A DNA stretch of 64,000 nt from Lepisosteus oculatus. Lineage: Eukaryota > Chordata > Actinopteri > Semionotiformes > Lepisosteidae. The stretch covers positions 627,501 to 691,500 of the forward strand of contig NC_090711.1 of NCBI RefSeq assembly GCF_040954835.1. Reading direction: 5' to 3'. Positions 12,542-25,900 of this stretch are shown one piece after another. The stretch's first letter is position 1, and every line of letters begins with the position of its first letter. The notes beneath the pieces were generated by a model. It did no database searches. It had not been told where the DNA came from and was given only the letters and a program-made list of their open reading frames with translations. The position numbers and the translations under genes are program-made.

Positions 12542-15500
12542 TGTAATGGGCTAGCCTCCCGGCCAGGGTCTGCTCCTGCAGTGCATGCTTGTGGAACCTC
12601 GTCTTGGTGACTGCAGGTCTTGTCAAGAATTATGACTATTATTTTTTATTGTTGTTTTTGTATTTCATAATGTTCAGATCTGATGCCATCAGCTGTTCGG
12701 CAGCTCAGGTTTATGGCTACAACTCCTGTACTTCAAGGGCAAAATAAAGACCCCTGGAAGGAAATTATTTCTTTGCAGTTCCAAGATGATCGGTAGATAT
12801 TATAATCAGATCTTGATATTACATGATAACAGACAGTAAAATAAATGCTACTCTTTAACTGAATTTTGAATATGTTAAACAATTTGAAAAGCTACCTAAT
12901 CATACATCTAATGATGTTTTTCCACACATCATAACATTCAGTAGCAGAACTAGGGAAAATCATAACCATTATGTTTATGATAATTTCAGATTGTCAGCAG
13001 GGTGCTGAATTCATAAAACTAAATATCTGAAAATGTGTTTTTCTCCAGATCTCACTTCCTAGTGCTATGCTCAATAAACTCAAACATCTGGTTTTCGAAA
13101 CAGATCATGTTGAAAAAACACAGCTCTTTAATTTGGTTTTGGTCTGAAAGTGAAATGTCTTCCCCATGAATTTGGCTGGATGATGACGTCTGTCCCATGC
13201 TCTGCTGTAAGAGAAGGGATTCCTGAGGGACTCAGTCCGTTTGACAAGCCTGTTTGGAGGACAATGGAAAGTACTTTCTGTTCCAGAGACTCTAAGCTCT
13301 TATTGCCTGACCCAGCTGACCCAGGCTGGTGTGGAGAGGGACTCCTGGGGTTCTCCTCGCTCAGACTCCGCTGCTCTTGTGCACGCGTGGTCACAATGTG
13401 GTGCAATTTCACTAAACAGATGCTTGGATTCCGGGAGCGTGCACACTGCGATCTGAGCAGGAGGCCCAGGCGAGATGATCTGAGAAATGCCAGTGATTAA
13501 CTCTTGGCTGATGGATGTGGTGGGAAAATAATAGTAACTGGGTTTGTAACAAGGGGAGAGATTTGTGACCATCAATTAGACTACAGGAAGCTATAGACTA
13601 CAGAGAATAATTACTTCCTGTAATTTTCCAAGGACAGCTTTCCCCTTGTCATTTCCTCTGCCTTTCTACCTGAGTGCCTGTCGGTGTACCTGTCTGTCTG
13701 CCTGTCTACCTATTCATCCTTTGAGATAAGCATCATCAGTAACAGTAGCAGGAGTTATATTAGCTCTGTTATTGCTGTAGCAATGGGTGGCGTGTCTTGC
13801 AGCATCCTGTAAGATTTTACTCCAGTGTTTACAGTGGATATGTAGTGCTGATGGGGGAGGAGGAGCAGGAGTCCAATCCAGTTGTGCTGTTTGCACTGCC
13901 CTGTTTCCATATAAACTGTGAGCAGCTGTGACTGTGCAGCTGCATCCCAGTGTCAGGAGAAATCACGGAGCTACTGCGCAGGTGCAACACGGTGTCAGGA
14001 GAAATCACAGAGTTACTGCGCAGCTGAAGCCCAGAGTCAGCAGAAATCTCAGAGTGACTGCGCAGCTGCAGCCCAGTGTCAGGAGAAATCACAGAGTGAC
14101 TGCTCAGCTGCAGTTCAGCTCCTGTTGTACAAAACACATGTTCGTGTGAGGCTTCTTTTTAGAAGACAGGAGCAACTAGACCAGGGTGACTCGTTTTCAA
14201 TTTATTTTAGCTTAATAATATGTTATTTGGTTACTTTCTGTTCCACATATGTAATTACTTTGGTCTTTCCCATAAATCTGAAGAATTAATTGCAGCGCAT
14301 TTCTGCCATAAATGTTGGCCACAGGACCCTCTGGCAATTCACGTAAAGGTTTACAAGCCTCCTTTCGGTATTAAAGCATGAAGTTCACATAAAAACTTAA
14401 ACTAACCTGAGGTCCCGGATAAATGATAAGACATAACCACAAGGTCCAGCTGTGCTCCTTAAGAAAGGTTACCCAAAGTGAAGAAGTGTTAGTAAACAAA
14501 TCTGCTTCTGTCAGAGGGCTTCACTGTAATTGGACAAGGCGGCTTGCGAACAGTCTTGGACAAGTGATTTGCCTGCAACGCAGAAGGAGGAAATTAAATT
14601 AAACATCACATTCAGAGGTGTTGTCAGTCTGGAGCAAGGTCTTCGTTGATCTTTGGAGTCTGAAGTTAATTTAGGCTGGCTTGCACTGATTGCAAGTACA
14701 ATTTACAGCTTGTTTACTGTCGCTCTCCACAGGTGTTAAATTGAAGACATGCCGCAGTTCAGAACAGGTCCCATTAAGAAGATCGCAGTTGAACCTGGCT
14801 GATGATCAGAGTTTAAAGGTCAGACTGAAACAGCTGAAGGAAACTTAAGAGAAATGTAAATCAGTGTGGAAGAAAGAGAGAGCTGCTCTGCCATCACAGA
14901 GGCTTAGCAATCACAGGCCCATGAAAGTGCAAAATTGCTCAAGCTGTACTGATACAAACTGCACACAGAGATCTTAGCGAAGCACAAAGCATCCACAGCA
15001 GTATTTTCACAGATTTTGGCTCCTCATTTATTTTCCAAACATGTCTGTAAATGTTTAATAATCAAGCAAGAGATGACATAGTAATGGAAAATTGTAAAAA
15101 TACAATCACATAGATGTTCTTACTCCTCATCAGCTGAAATCAGCTTTTGTAAATTTCAGTTACAAAATAGGGCATAGACCTTCCACTACAGCTTTTCTGT
15201 GGTTCTAGATTTTATCATCCACACACCATCACCTTTTCCTTTTTTGCTAGGTGGCCAGAAACTTATTTTGGTTGGGATAAACCTTATTTATTGTTAATAT
15301 TTAATAATAATGTGAAGCCAGTTGCTGTGCTCTGACCCACAAACTGTGAGAAGTGCTCCTGACCCTTGAACCCAGCGGAAATAAACCAAAGCTCAGAAAT
15401 GGAGCCCCCATTCCTTGTTTCCGTGGAAACAGGGTCAGATCATTAGATAGCTAGGTCCTTACACAGAACCATGGACACCGGTGCAACACAAGAGACAGTA

Positions 15501-18500
15501 GCACCCAATAACACTCAGCTGAAGACTCTCTGAAGGTTGTGAGGTCCCTCGGAGGAGAGATACGCTGGGAGAAGAGAACTGAAAAAAAACAAAGGCAGAC
15601 CCAGGGCCGGGAAAGCAATGCCAAGAGCATCCCTGTCCTGGCTCCAGAGAGGCAGGCTGCTCTGGCACAGGCCCGAGAGCCTGAGAGGAGTGGATCCACT
15701 CTAATGATATCAATATGGCCAGGGCTTCGGCTGCCTCTGACTCAACTCTTTCAAGTCAGTGAAGAGAAGGCCTTGTGAAGATTAGCGCTACTGTACTGTT
15801 TACAAAAAACAAATAGTTTCAAGATCCGACATAATGTTTGTTATTGAACCACTAGATAACAGCTGGATTCACATCAGTAAAATCCCCAAAAAAAGTGCCG
15901 TCCTAAATATAGAATTACTTTATTTACATATTACATTACATTCTAAACCCTTAACGATTCGCACATGTGTTTTCATTACCGGGTTCGCAGGGACAAAAAT
16001 GTTCGGGGGGGAAACCTTTTATTTCACTTTCTTTTTCTCTTCCGCGTGAGGGCTCTGGAACAGCAGTTCAGGCATGGTCATAGTCCGACTCCTGGCATTT
16101 CTTTTCCCTCGGCTCTCCGGCTGGCGAGCGAAGCGCTGGCTGTGCTGTGTAGGGGTGGAGGTGTCAGTGGGGTTGGCTTTGTGCCGCCTGCGCCTCACTT
16201 CTGTTTCAGGACTGCTCATTTTACTGTGGCAGGCCGCCGTCTGCTGTCACCCGTCGTGCTCCAGTGTCCAGAGGCACAGAGGAAGTAGGTGAAAATGGAC
16301 ACTGCCTGAGAAGAGCAGAAGGCCCAGCAGGTCAGGTTTCGGGGAGCCGGGGATCCTCCGCCAGCTGCTCACTGCCTGAAAAAAATTTGCAGCTTTAACT
16401 GCACAAGGGCATGAGAAAGGCTGACTTCATACCTATTAACTCAACCTGTTTCTGTCCTGCCTTAAGTGCCTGGTTTATTTTAAGCCCGACTCTAACTAAA
16501 AAGCAAGCTAAAACCATGTCCTGGACTGTCTCTCCCTCCTGCAGTGTGATTTAAGGCTCTCTTTAATTGGTAAGTCATCATGTACAGTAGAAGACTGGGC
16601 TCGACTGTGGTCACCACTTTACAACAACGATGATGCTACTCTGAAATCAGGCCAGAGAAGATCGAGCAGGTATGTTCCCAGGCTCAAAGGAGCAAAAAGG
16701 TAAAAGAAGTAAATATTTTAATTTCAAAAAGAAAAAAAGTGACCAGATTTAAGTATTCAAAATCCTCACAGTGAAAGATTTCAGTATTCAAAATCCTCCT
16801 GGACAACAGTGAAGCACCAAGCAGAGCACACAGGGGCAACTTAGGCAAGTGCTTCTAGAACCTAAACCAGGAGGCACTTTACACAAAGAGTCTCAGGGGT
16901 CTGGAACAAGCTGACACCCTCGCTTTCATCATGGGATGACCTGAGCAATGAGGTAATAGCAACCAAATGAGCTAGATGGGTCTCCCATTCTCACGATGAA
17001 GCCGCTATCAGGTGACTCAGCAGGCACTCATTGGTGCCATTATATACAACACAGAATCACTGTGTTTAGCCAGAACACATGTTTAACATCAGGAGAGTTT
17101 TAATGGTACTGCACTGTGTGTGTCCTGGGCTGCAGCTCCAATGATGCGCGCAGCACCTGTGAACCTGGTGCCAGGCTGCCTGGCCTCGTGCTCCTGTGGT
17201 CAGAGGTGTGCAGGAGGTAAAGGACTCCTACAGACTAAAGCAAAATGTGGAGGTCCTCCGCACGCCAGTGGAGGATCCACATGGTTTCTGGACATGGCCA
17301 ATGTTTCACAGCTGCGGTTGCAGAGGAAGTTGGGCGGCAGCCAGGCTCTGACACGGCTGGAAGGCGTGATGGGCTGGTGCCAGGTCACCTCGCCCTCCCC
17401 AGGGCTGCTCCGCTGGGGCAGGATCCCGGAGGCCAGGCCTCCTTCAGCTCCGGACCCGTCTCCCAGACAGAGCTCCTTCCACACGTCAAGGAGGACCTGC
17501 CTGTCCTCATGTCCAGAAGCACACGGGGGCTGGCAGAGTCATGCAAGTGATCTAGTAAGACCATATATTGTTAATTAATTGTGCAAACAAAGAAGACAAA
17601 GTTGATGGGAATATGCTGTGTAAATGAACTTCTGTGAAATGTGTTTTAGATATCCCAGAAAGAGGAAACAGATGTTGCTATTATCATTCCATGAGATTTC
17701 AGAAAGTTTGCAAAGCCTGTGATGAAATTAGAAACCACATTCTTTAATGATTTTTTTTCAGCTTTCGTAGGATTATACTGCAGAGAAATGTAACTTTGCA
17801 GTTACTTACGTAACATGCTTATTGTCTGCTTGGGGGTTGTACGTGAATTGTGCATGTTGTCATGGCCTGGTCTCTGGAGCTCAGGCCTCTTGCACACATG
17901 CACACTCCCACCCTCCGCAGGAGACACTGCTCCTGGAGCCCTGCGCACTGACCTTGTTTCAGTGGTGGATACCTTTGCACCACTGTTACTGCTAGAGCCC
18001 ACAGACATTCATGTCATTGCTAAAGCTCCTGCATTAATAGTGTTGATTATCCCTGTTTATGTAATTAAACCCTTTTTTGGCACTCCACTGGGCCCCTGTG
18101 TCACTGTTGTTCTCTGATGTCCTAAAAATAGTGATAATAAACAGCACCTTCAATGCTTCATTAATGATACTGAATGCCCAGGGTCTTCTTTATTAGTATG
18201 TGGTTAGAAATACAAAACCTGTGTGTCTTACAAGCTCCCCAGTGTATCCACTGGTTATACAAGACTCTGGTCTTACTAAATCACCGTCACAGCATGCCTG
18301 TGTAATAAAGGGCCTCAAGCAAGGGTCAATGCTAATTTATTTCAAAGAATACACATATCACTTCTGAACAAGTGAAGGTTTATTCCATACTGTAAAGAGA
18401 AGAAAAGAAACACAACCTTTCGGCTGTAGAGCCTTCTTTGGGTGTGTCCCAAAGAAGACCTAATAATAAACCTTTACTTGTTCCTTTGCAGCCTACACAT

Positions 18501-18829
18501 GCTGATGCAGCTGCCTACTTGAGCTATCACATGTCCAGTCACTAAAAAGCATCCTTATTATTTATAGAGTCCATGTTACCAGATATTAAAAAATCAGGGA
18601 TTTTAAATACTCCAGGTTTTTTTAAAATTGGGGAAAGAATATTATTTTTGAAAAATGTATAGACCCCAATCAGCCCAGCCTGCATGCCCGTAGATGGTGG
18701 TAGGAGACACACGCGGACATGCAGACTCCATTGTTGACCGTTTCTAAAACCACCCACCAGAGGGAGACAATGAGCCATGTGGCGCCACAAATCCTATAGC
18801 AGGAGAAGAACATTAGAACCGTTTCTAAT
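12540..18829. other. Intergenic, minisatellite only
   Basis: No gene can be supported. Several frames of 80-150 codons exist (for example 17120-17578 plus and 15965-16288 plus), but they are open in more than one frame, lack splice and family evidence, and lie in GC-rich stretches where long frames arise by chance. The only clear structure is the 42-base minisatellite near 13926-14127. Confidence 0.5.
13926..14127. repeat. 42-base minisatellite, about 4.7 copies
   Basis: A 42-base unit carrying CAGTGTCAGGAGAAATCAC and GTGACTGCGCAGCTGC is repeated head to tail. Because 42 is divisible by three, several frames stay open through it. In one frame each unit reads as a 14-residue Gln/Ser-rich peptide (C-A-A-A-x-Q-C-Q-E-K-S-Q-S-D). 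Copies differ by several bases, so it is not a recent array. I see no gene attached to it. Confidence 0.85.
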
Positions 18830-19070
18830 GCAAGAAGACCATTCAGCTTGTTTATCTAATTTGTTATTTCTCAGCAGCTAACTGGTGTAGTTATCCTATT
18901 CCATGTTTTTTCATGAAGGAATATCAGCTACAACAACAGCATGCCTGGATAGCTCGTTCCAGACCACCACAAGCGTTCGTGTAAGGAAGTGACTCCGGTT
19001 CTCGGGTTTAAATGCGCTTTCACATAATGCCCACTTGCGTCCTCTGGTTCGTGTTTCACTGTTCATCCCG
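18830..19070 (-). mobile_element. CR1-type LINE ORF2 C-terminal fragment
   Basis: On the minus strand the segment encodes KPENRSHFLTRTLVVVWNEL, then SRHAVVVADIPS. This is the same tail as at 7676-7990 and matches the ending of CR1-group LINE ORF2 proteins. The element is 5'-truncated. It lies about 0.9 kb upstream of the psmf1 start codon. Confidence 0.7.
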
Positions 19071-19799
19071 GAGGACCCCACAGCGATTCACGGGTGGGGC
19101 GGGACCCGGGGAAGTGCGGTTCTCACCCGGGCAAAAACTCCGCAGGTCAGGAGATGGGGGAGGAGCTGTTTCTCCGGGTGATTTAAGCGTGAAAAGTGGG
19201 GCTGGTTCGCACTGATACAGGGTGGAATTCAGGCAGGACATCGGCTTTAATGGTGGTCATGAATATTGGTTTAAAAGCATTCATATTAAAAATCCTACAA
19301 TTTAATAATTTCAAAACTGATAGAGACTTCATTATATCCAAGTTCAATACGTTATAATTATACAAATTCAGTATTTCTTAATATTTAAATATAAATAAAA
19401 CCACTTTAGCGTGCATTACATATGGTCTCATTTTCCAGAACCACGACTTCAACGCTCAACGCTGCAGGTCAACGTTGCATGAGCGAACACTGCCCTCTGT
19501 GGTTTCTGCTCTGTATTGCATGCAAAAATGACGAGTCATTAAGAGAGAAAATTATTTTTTATATAATTTAAATTTAATCTGAAATCACTTAAAAAGAGAA
19601 TAAATGTTTTGAACAAGGAACAAGAGAAAACAAAATATAGCGCGTTCACAGGTAGAATGAATGTATTAACAATTAAATTTTAAATAGCACGTACAAGCAG
19701 GATAACGTCTGTTTTAGCTATATTTCATTTATTACGGGTAAGTTTGGCAATTTCCTCGGAAAAATATTGCGAGTCACACGGGAAGCGTTTTTGAAAGAA

Positions 19800-19969
19800 A
19801 CTGAATATGCCACATTTGCCGGGCGGAACTAAAATGAACACAGGAAGTGTTTCCATCTCGGAGTTTCAACGCAGTGGGACACAGTCGCGATGGACTGCAA
19901 AACAGATGCCTGGCAGTTTCGCTTTTGTGTTTCGGTTCAGCGTTGTGTCGGTGCATACGTTCGTTGAAG
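19800..19969 (+). promoter_or_regulatory. psmf1: psmf1 promoter / 5' UTR region
   Basis: The region just upstream of the psmf1 start codon has no TATA box at a sensible distance. It has two GGAA ETS-like cores (GGGCGGAACT at 19821-19830 and CAGGAAGTGT at 19841-19850) and a mild CpG rise. This is the usual layout of a housekeeping promoter. The transcription start is not determined. Confidence 0.45.
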
Positions 19970-22900
19970 ATGGCAGGTTTGGAGCTCTTGTATAATTCTG
20001 TCGTCAGCAGCATCGCCTGTCCCCAGGATGCCCTGGTTTGTTTTGTGCACTGGGAGATAGTGAAAAACGGGTACAAATGCCTGGGCGTCGGAGACCAGGT
20101 ATGTATGGAGGTACCTGTTCACTTTTACCTGGCTGAATTAGCAATGCGCATTCAGGGATGGAGCACAGTGCAGGCTGTACGCGTCTAGGGGTGTAACTGT
20201 TGTCAGCTGCTATTGTGGGGAGGGTATCAAAATGTGGTTAGAAAATGTTTAAAAGCGGTGGTATTTGATGTGCTCTCCAGATCACATCTTCTGCGGTAGA
20301 CGCCATTCAAGAAAAACACAAGAGTGGAAAATATAATACTGGTAATAGCGCGGTGTTGTCTGGCAGACAGAACTGGCACTCTTCCGAAGTGCGTCATGCC
20401 CGTCTGATACCTGTCGTACTTGTGGGGTAGTGATGGGTGTGTGACCGTTGCAGCCGAGTAGCAGCGACCGGCAGTCGGAGCTCCTGCCGGCGGGGTGGAA
20501 CAGCAGCAGCGAGCTGTACACACTGAGGTACCAGTCGGGCGACAGCGGCGAGCAGCTGCTGGTCAAGGCCGTGACCGTGGACACCACGCTCATCTTCAAC
20601 GTCCTGGTACGTGCGGCTCGCTGCGTTACTGCAGCGTATCTTCACTCGCTGACTGACCACGGCTACTTCAACTTTGCTGATCCTTCTGTGTGTTTTTCTT
20701 CTTGAGGAGTAGTGAAGGCTTTTGTCTGTAACTCGTTACCGTACTCTTGCACTGAGTAATGTGTGCAGCTACAGGATTTCACGCAAGCAGGTATGAGCTG
20801 ACCTGAGACTTGATTCCATAACGAATCTCAAGCTGACAGAAATGAGTGCTCTAGTTGTTTTTGCTGAAATGGGTTCTTATTTGTAGACCACTGGAAAACA
20901 GTTTTCTATCTTATTTAATTTGGGAAGTTCTAATTAATAAAATAATTAATCCCAGGGTTCCATTATATTGTGGAGACAAATGGAATAAAATCCAAGTGAA
21001 AGGAAATTGATTGAAAGGAAAGGATTGAGAAGCTTTGTTTCGGAGAGTATTATGGTTTTTTTTTTCTGTTCTGTCTTTGTTGTGTCAGGAGTCAGCTTCA
21101 GGACGTGTGTCTGATCTGACAGTGAGCCTTGGTGATTATGTGCATGCAGACAGTCTCCAGGTATTCGAGAGGTGGGTCAAACGTCTCTAGGCTGTCGTGT
21201 TGTGCTAAAAGGGCAGAGTCATGCAGGACTGAACTCTGTGTGTTAAGTGAGATTCTTTATTGCCTGTCAGACACTCTTATCTCTGCCATCTAATGACTCA
21301 GAGTTGGGCTATGAAAGGATTGGCAACTCGTTTTAAGAAATCAAAATCACTTCATTTCGCAGCAAGAATCAAGCAGAAGTTGTTTTTATCCCTGCACTCA
21401 AGACACATTAAATGACAAAATTGTAGCAAATCCAATATCAATAACAATTTTATTCAGGACTTTAAACATTAACTTTTTGGTATTTTTCCAGCATGGTATT
21501 TTTCATGGTTTTATTAATTTGTGCTACAAATAGAAATATGTTTTTCTATGATTGTGAATTGCCTGTTGCAAGAATGTTGATATTAACATGCAGCTGGTCT
21601 TTGGTGCATTTATCTATTTTGGAGAATTGCACAAAGTGTCCTGATAAATCTGGTCTCAGCAGCAAAGTGTGGTGAGTACAAAACAAGTTGCCAATCCAGG
21701 AAAGTGTTCATTGTTAAGATGGTGTGAGTGTTTCTAGTCCCTTTGTAGTACATTTGTAGAAATGTTTAGTCTTCTTCAGCAAGGAGCGTAGGAGCTGTGT
21801 CAGCAGGTGATGGGCTGATGTGGTGTTGGTTGTGATGTACTGCCTGTCTTGACAGCGTGTTCAAGAACACTGAAGAGCTGAGGAAGAAGGTGCAATCAGG
21901 GCTGTTTCCTTCAGCCTCCAAACAGAAGACTAAGCCCAGTGAGAAGGCAGAGAAGAAGGGCCTGAGGGAGAGTCCTCCATGCTTGTGGCCCGACAGAGAC
22001 CCCCTCCGGATCCCCCAGAGAATTCCTCGTTCTGACCGGCAGCCCAGCTGGTAGGGCCACAGGATGGGAGCTACAACAATCGTTGCTCCGAAAGGCTGAG
22101 CTATTAAACTGTACAAAACTGCAAAAAAACATGCACTGTAAATGACGGTTCGATCTCCATTCCATAGTGCTGATGAGAAAACAGCAAACGGTATAGTATC
22201 CAATTTCCCTGCCTTAGTCACAAGCCTGTTTGCACTCGTGCTTTTACACATGGGAGTGACTGAGTCTTCCTGGGCTCGTCGAGCTCTGTGTAACACTGCT
22301 TGTGCAGGGCTGCAGGCCTGTTGAGCTGACGCATACTGCAGTGAGGCAGAGTGACTAGGAGCCTGTAATCACTCTGTGGTTTACAAGCTTCTCTGGCCAG
22401 AGCTGAGACAAACAAAATGGGCTTCTCTGACTATGGTTTGATTGATGAAGCCTTTACTGATAGCGGCTCTTAGACACTTTTTCCTGGAGTGAAGAAGCTA
22501 TTTGGCTGAGACATACCCTCATCTCCGTTAAGGCTCTTTTGGAGCCTGAAATTCCACTGTTTGTAATCTTCCTGTATGGCACATGGAAGTCCAAAAAAAA
22601 CAATTATCAGTTTTTATAGCCTGCTCTGATGATGTAGTGAATGTGAACTGAGTGTGTTGGGGCAATTCCCGGCTAGTAGTAATTTTCAGTACATTTTCAA
22701 CTGGTGCAGTGTTTAGCATTGCTGCCTCAGTACTAGGGCTCTGGATTCAATTGTCTTGTTTGCATGCATTTCCTTTGGATGCTCCAGTTTACTCCTACAG
22801 TCCACAAACATGCTTGTAGGGTAATTGGCTTCTGGGGAAATTGGCCTTAGGGGTGAGTGTGTCTCTGTGTGTGCCCTGTAATAGACTGGAGTCATGTCCA

Positions 22901-25900
22901 GGGTGTACCCTGCCTTGCACTCGTTGCCTGCTGGGATAGAGTCCGGCTCCCCCGCAACCCTCAATTGGATTAAGCCGTTATGAGATGGATGGATGTAGCT
23001 TAAAGTGGATTGAGTTAAAATGATTTTAACAATTCAGGTTAGGAGATTTAAATTCTTTTCTATTTAATAAGCACTTAAACATAAGTGTTTCTTTAAGCCT
23101 GATTTGTTTTACGGTTAAGAACACTTGTGAGCCTTACACTGTTGCTGCATGAATCTTATTAAAATTGCACAGAGCAAATCACTCTATGATTGCTGATTGG
23201 ATGAACTAAAAATCAATATTCTCATGCAAATAATTTGTAAATTACATAGTATATGTAATGTTCTGAAAACCCCATGGTTGAACTAATTATAAACAGTTTT
23301 CCTGTTATCAGCAACTGGTAGCAAAAACAGCATGTGCATTGGAAATGATGTAATCTTAATGAAAAGCAGGCAATCTTGTTTGGCGGTTGAGGCTTTAATG
23401 GTACACAGCACACAACTGAAGAACATGGGTTGTTAAATATATTTTCCACACCACAGACATATAATTAATGGTATTATCAGTAAAGGTATATGAGCTTTTG
23501 CGGTTCAAGAGTTCTTCTAAAGAGTGGGCAGAGGTTCATGTGATGTGTGCTCTTTCCCGGCAATGTCTGCTACATTGATACTTCTTGCTCCTTTTTTCTC
23601 CTTATTGATCCAAAAATTGCAATTGGTCCATCTTGGTTCTTAATGTCTCAAGACTACAAGAGGTTGGACATACCCAGACTTTCACACAACATCGTTAAAA
23701 GGTTATGAATTTCTCACATAATTTGAGACCATTTTGGTGCTCACAGATTATTGCCCTGCGGATATTATCCAGCCTCTGCCTAAGTGTTACTAGGAAATCT
23801 GCTTCAACAGCATGGAGGGGTGAACATTTCTGTGGACATCTGCTGCCCTTTTACTTGTTTCCTCAGCTCTTTCTTTCGCTGTTTGCCCTGACGTAGCCAT
23901 CGTGGTTGGCCTGATGTCAGGTATTATCTGGTCCAGTGCAATATAGCCCAAAGGATCTATCACCCCTGAGCACAGAGGGTACAAGTGTGACATTCAGATT
24001 TGTGTGCTCTGCAGGAAATGAATCCTTCAGTGTAAAAACAGAGAATGTCTTTCCCCCTCTACACACATACAGTGCGTCTCTGCTCCAATGTCCTGATGTA
24101 TTTGCCTTGCTGACTGATGGGATTGAGACAAGGATTTCAATTTTAATTTCTACAGTGTAATCCAATAGGAAATCCTTCTGTTCCACTGGAGACTCATTTC
24201 TTAAGCTGCTCTGGTTCAGCAGAATTTGCCTGATTTTACTATCGCCCCCACCGGTGTGTCCCTGGACACCGAGACGCCAGGGCCAGACCAGGCCACTGAT
24301 GGCCGTTCTTATTTCTGATGGGTTTTTTATAAAATGTAGCTGATCTGCTTGTGATTCATTGAGTTTCTGCAAGGAGGGAGAAGCTGAATTCGTTTGAGGA
24401 CTGTGTCTGAGCGTCTCCTTGCAAAGCTTTGTCTGGTCTGCAATCTGCTCTGTTTTGTTGCGTCACACACAGAGTGCAGGAATACAGGGGGCTGATTTAT
24501 TTATTTACTGACTCTTTCCTGGAAACAGGGCGGAAGGGAAGCATTAATTAATAAAATACTCTGTATTCTGAAAGGAGCAGCATCATTTATAATAAATACA
24601 TTAGCTTTTGATCAACGTAGGTCTTCTAATTGCTTGACTTTAAGAAGAGAGCCTTATTAATTACCTGTTGGACATCGAGTGTGCAGAGGAACTTATAAAG
24701 AATTTATAAAGCTGTAAGTGCAGCACAAATGCTTGATAGTGGTGCGACTGGCTCACTTACAGCACCATATGAATGGTGTGAGCTGGCTTGTGTTAATTCT
24801 CCTTTTTGAAGTTTTGTTCTTATTTTTGTTTAGCCTTTAATTTGGTTTCATCTTTAATGTCAGACATTACATTCTAGTTTGTATAACCCTAATTTTTTTT
24901 TTACTTCTAAGAATTTAGACATGAAAATTAAATCCTATAGAGAAGATTTATTCAAGGAAAGTTCTTTTTGCCTCAGCTTTCCACAAAGTCTTTGTTTAAA
25001 CCATATGTGTAGTAAAATCCGAAGATGTTATGCTTCAGTGATTCTCGGGTACACAGGGCTGTCCCTTGGCAAGCAGATTTTTTAGTATTTTAATAATTTT
25101 AAGAGATTATTTTACCTTTGTACTTGAGGATTGTGTGAGTCTGCTGTGTGCTGATGTCGATGTGTTTTGTCTGCAGTGGCTGGGCAGGGCCAACATCTTA
25201 TTCAATATGTACTGCAGCTTGTACGAGCTGTGGGGAGACCCTGGCATCTAATTTTAAGGCAGGAGCTCAGGACTGAACCTGTGAATTCAGGGCAAAATCT
25301 CAAGACTCTTCAAGATTCAGACCAGCCCTGGGTCACACTAGAGGCATGTTATTTAAAGGGGCCTGCTGCGTGCAGTGTAATGGCAGATGTTGTCTGTAGA
25401 TACTGCTGCACATCTGAGCTTTACTGTGAGATCAGCGAATCATTTGGGTTGCACTGTTGCGCAGAAGGCATCGGTGATCCCAGGATACTTCACCCTGAAG
25501 AATAATGAGCTTTTTTCAATTTAAGCTCATACCAAGATAACTTTGTGACCTTTGTACTTACAAAGCGTGTATATAAACTAGCTTTCAGTTTTTCTGTTTC
25601 CATGCTTTGTTATACCTTCAACAGGAGGAACTACCTAAAATTGAAACATAAGTAGGATTTGTCTTCTCAGGAGAAAGCGTAAATGAAGAAATAGGAATAT
25701 TAAGCAGTTGTGGCACTTTGGTGATGAAGGTTCATGAAACAAATGTCAAATCTGATATGTGCAAGTCTATAATTGGATTAGGGTGTGAATTTGATACATT
25801 TTATAATCTTGCTTTGTGGAAGAATGTTCTTTAGTACCTTTTAAACACACAACAGAATTTGCACAGCACAGTGGCAGCTGTGGTGGGTAGCATTTCATGG

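Noticed and set aside
16019-16219. 66-codon minus-strand frame (MSSPETEVRRRRHK...) in a CpG-rich patch
   Set aside because: It looks slightly protein-like, but two other frames are also open over the same bases. I found no acceptor or donor with a partner, and no family match.
17120-17578. 152-codon plus-strand frame, with long frames on the minus strand
   Set aside because: It lies in a GC-rich stretch where long frames arise by chance. Composition is Pro/Ser/Arg-rich without motifs, and both strands are equally open.
19529-19540. TGACGAGTCA-like site upstream of psmf1, considered as an NRF1/antioxidant element controlling a proteasome gene
   Set aside because: It does not fit the TGACnnnGC core, and it lies more than 400 bases from the start codon.
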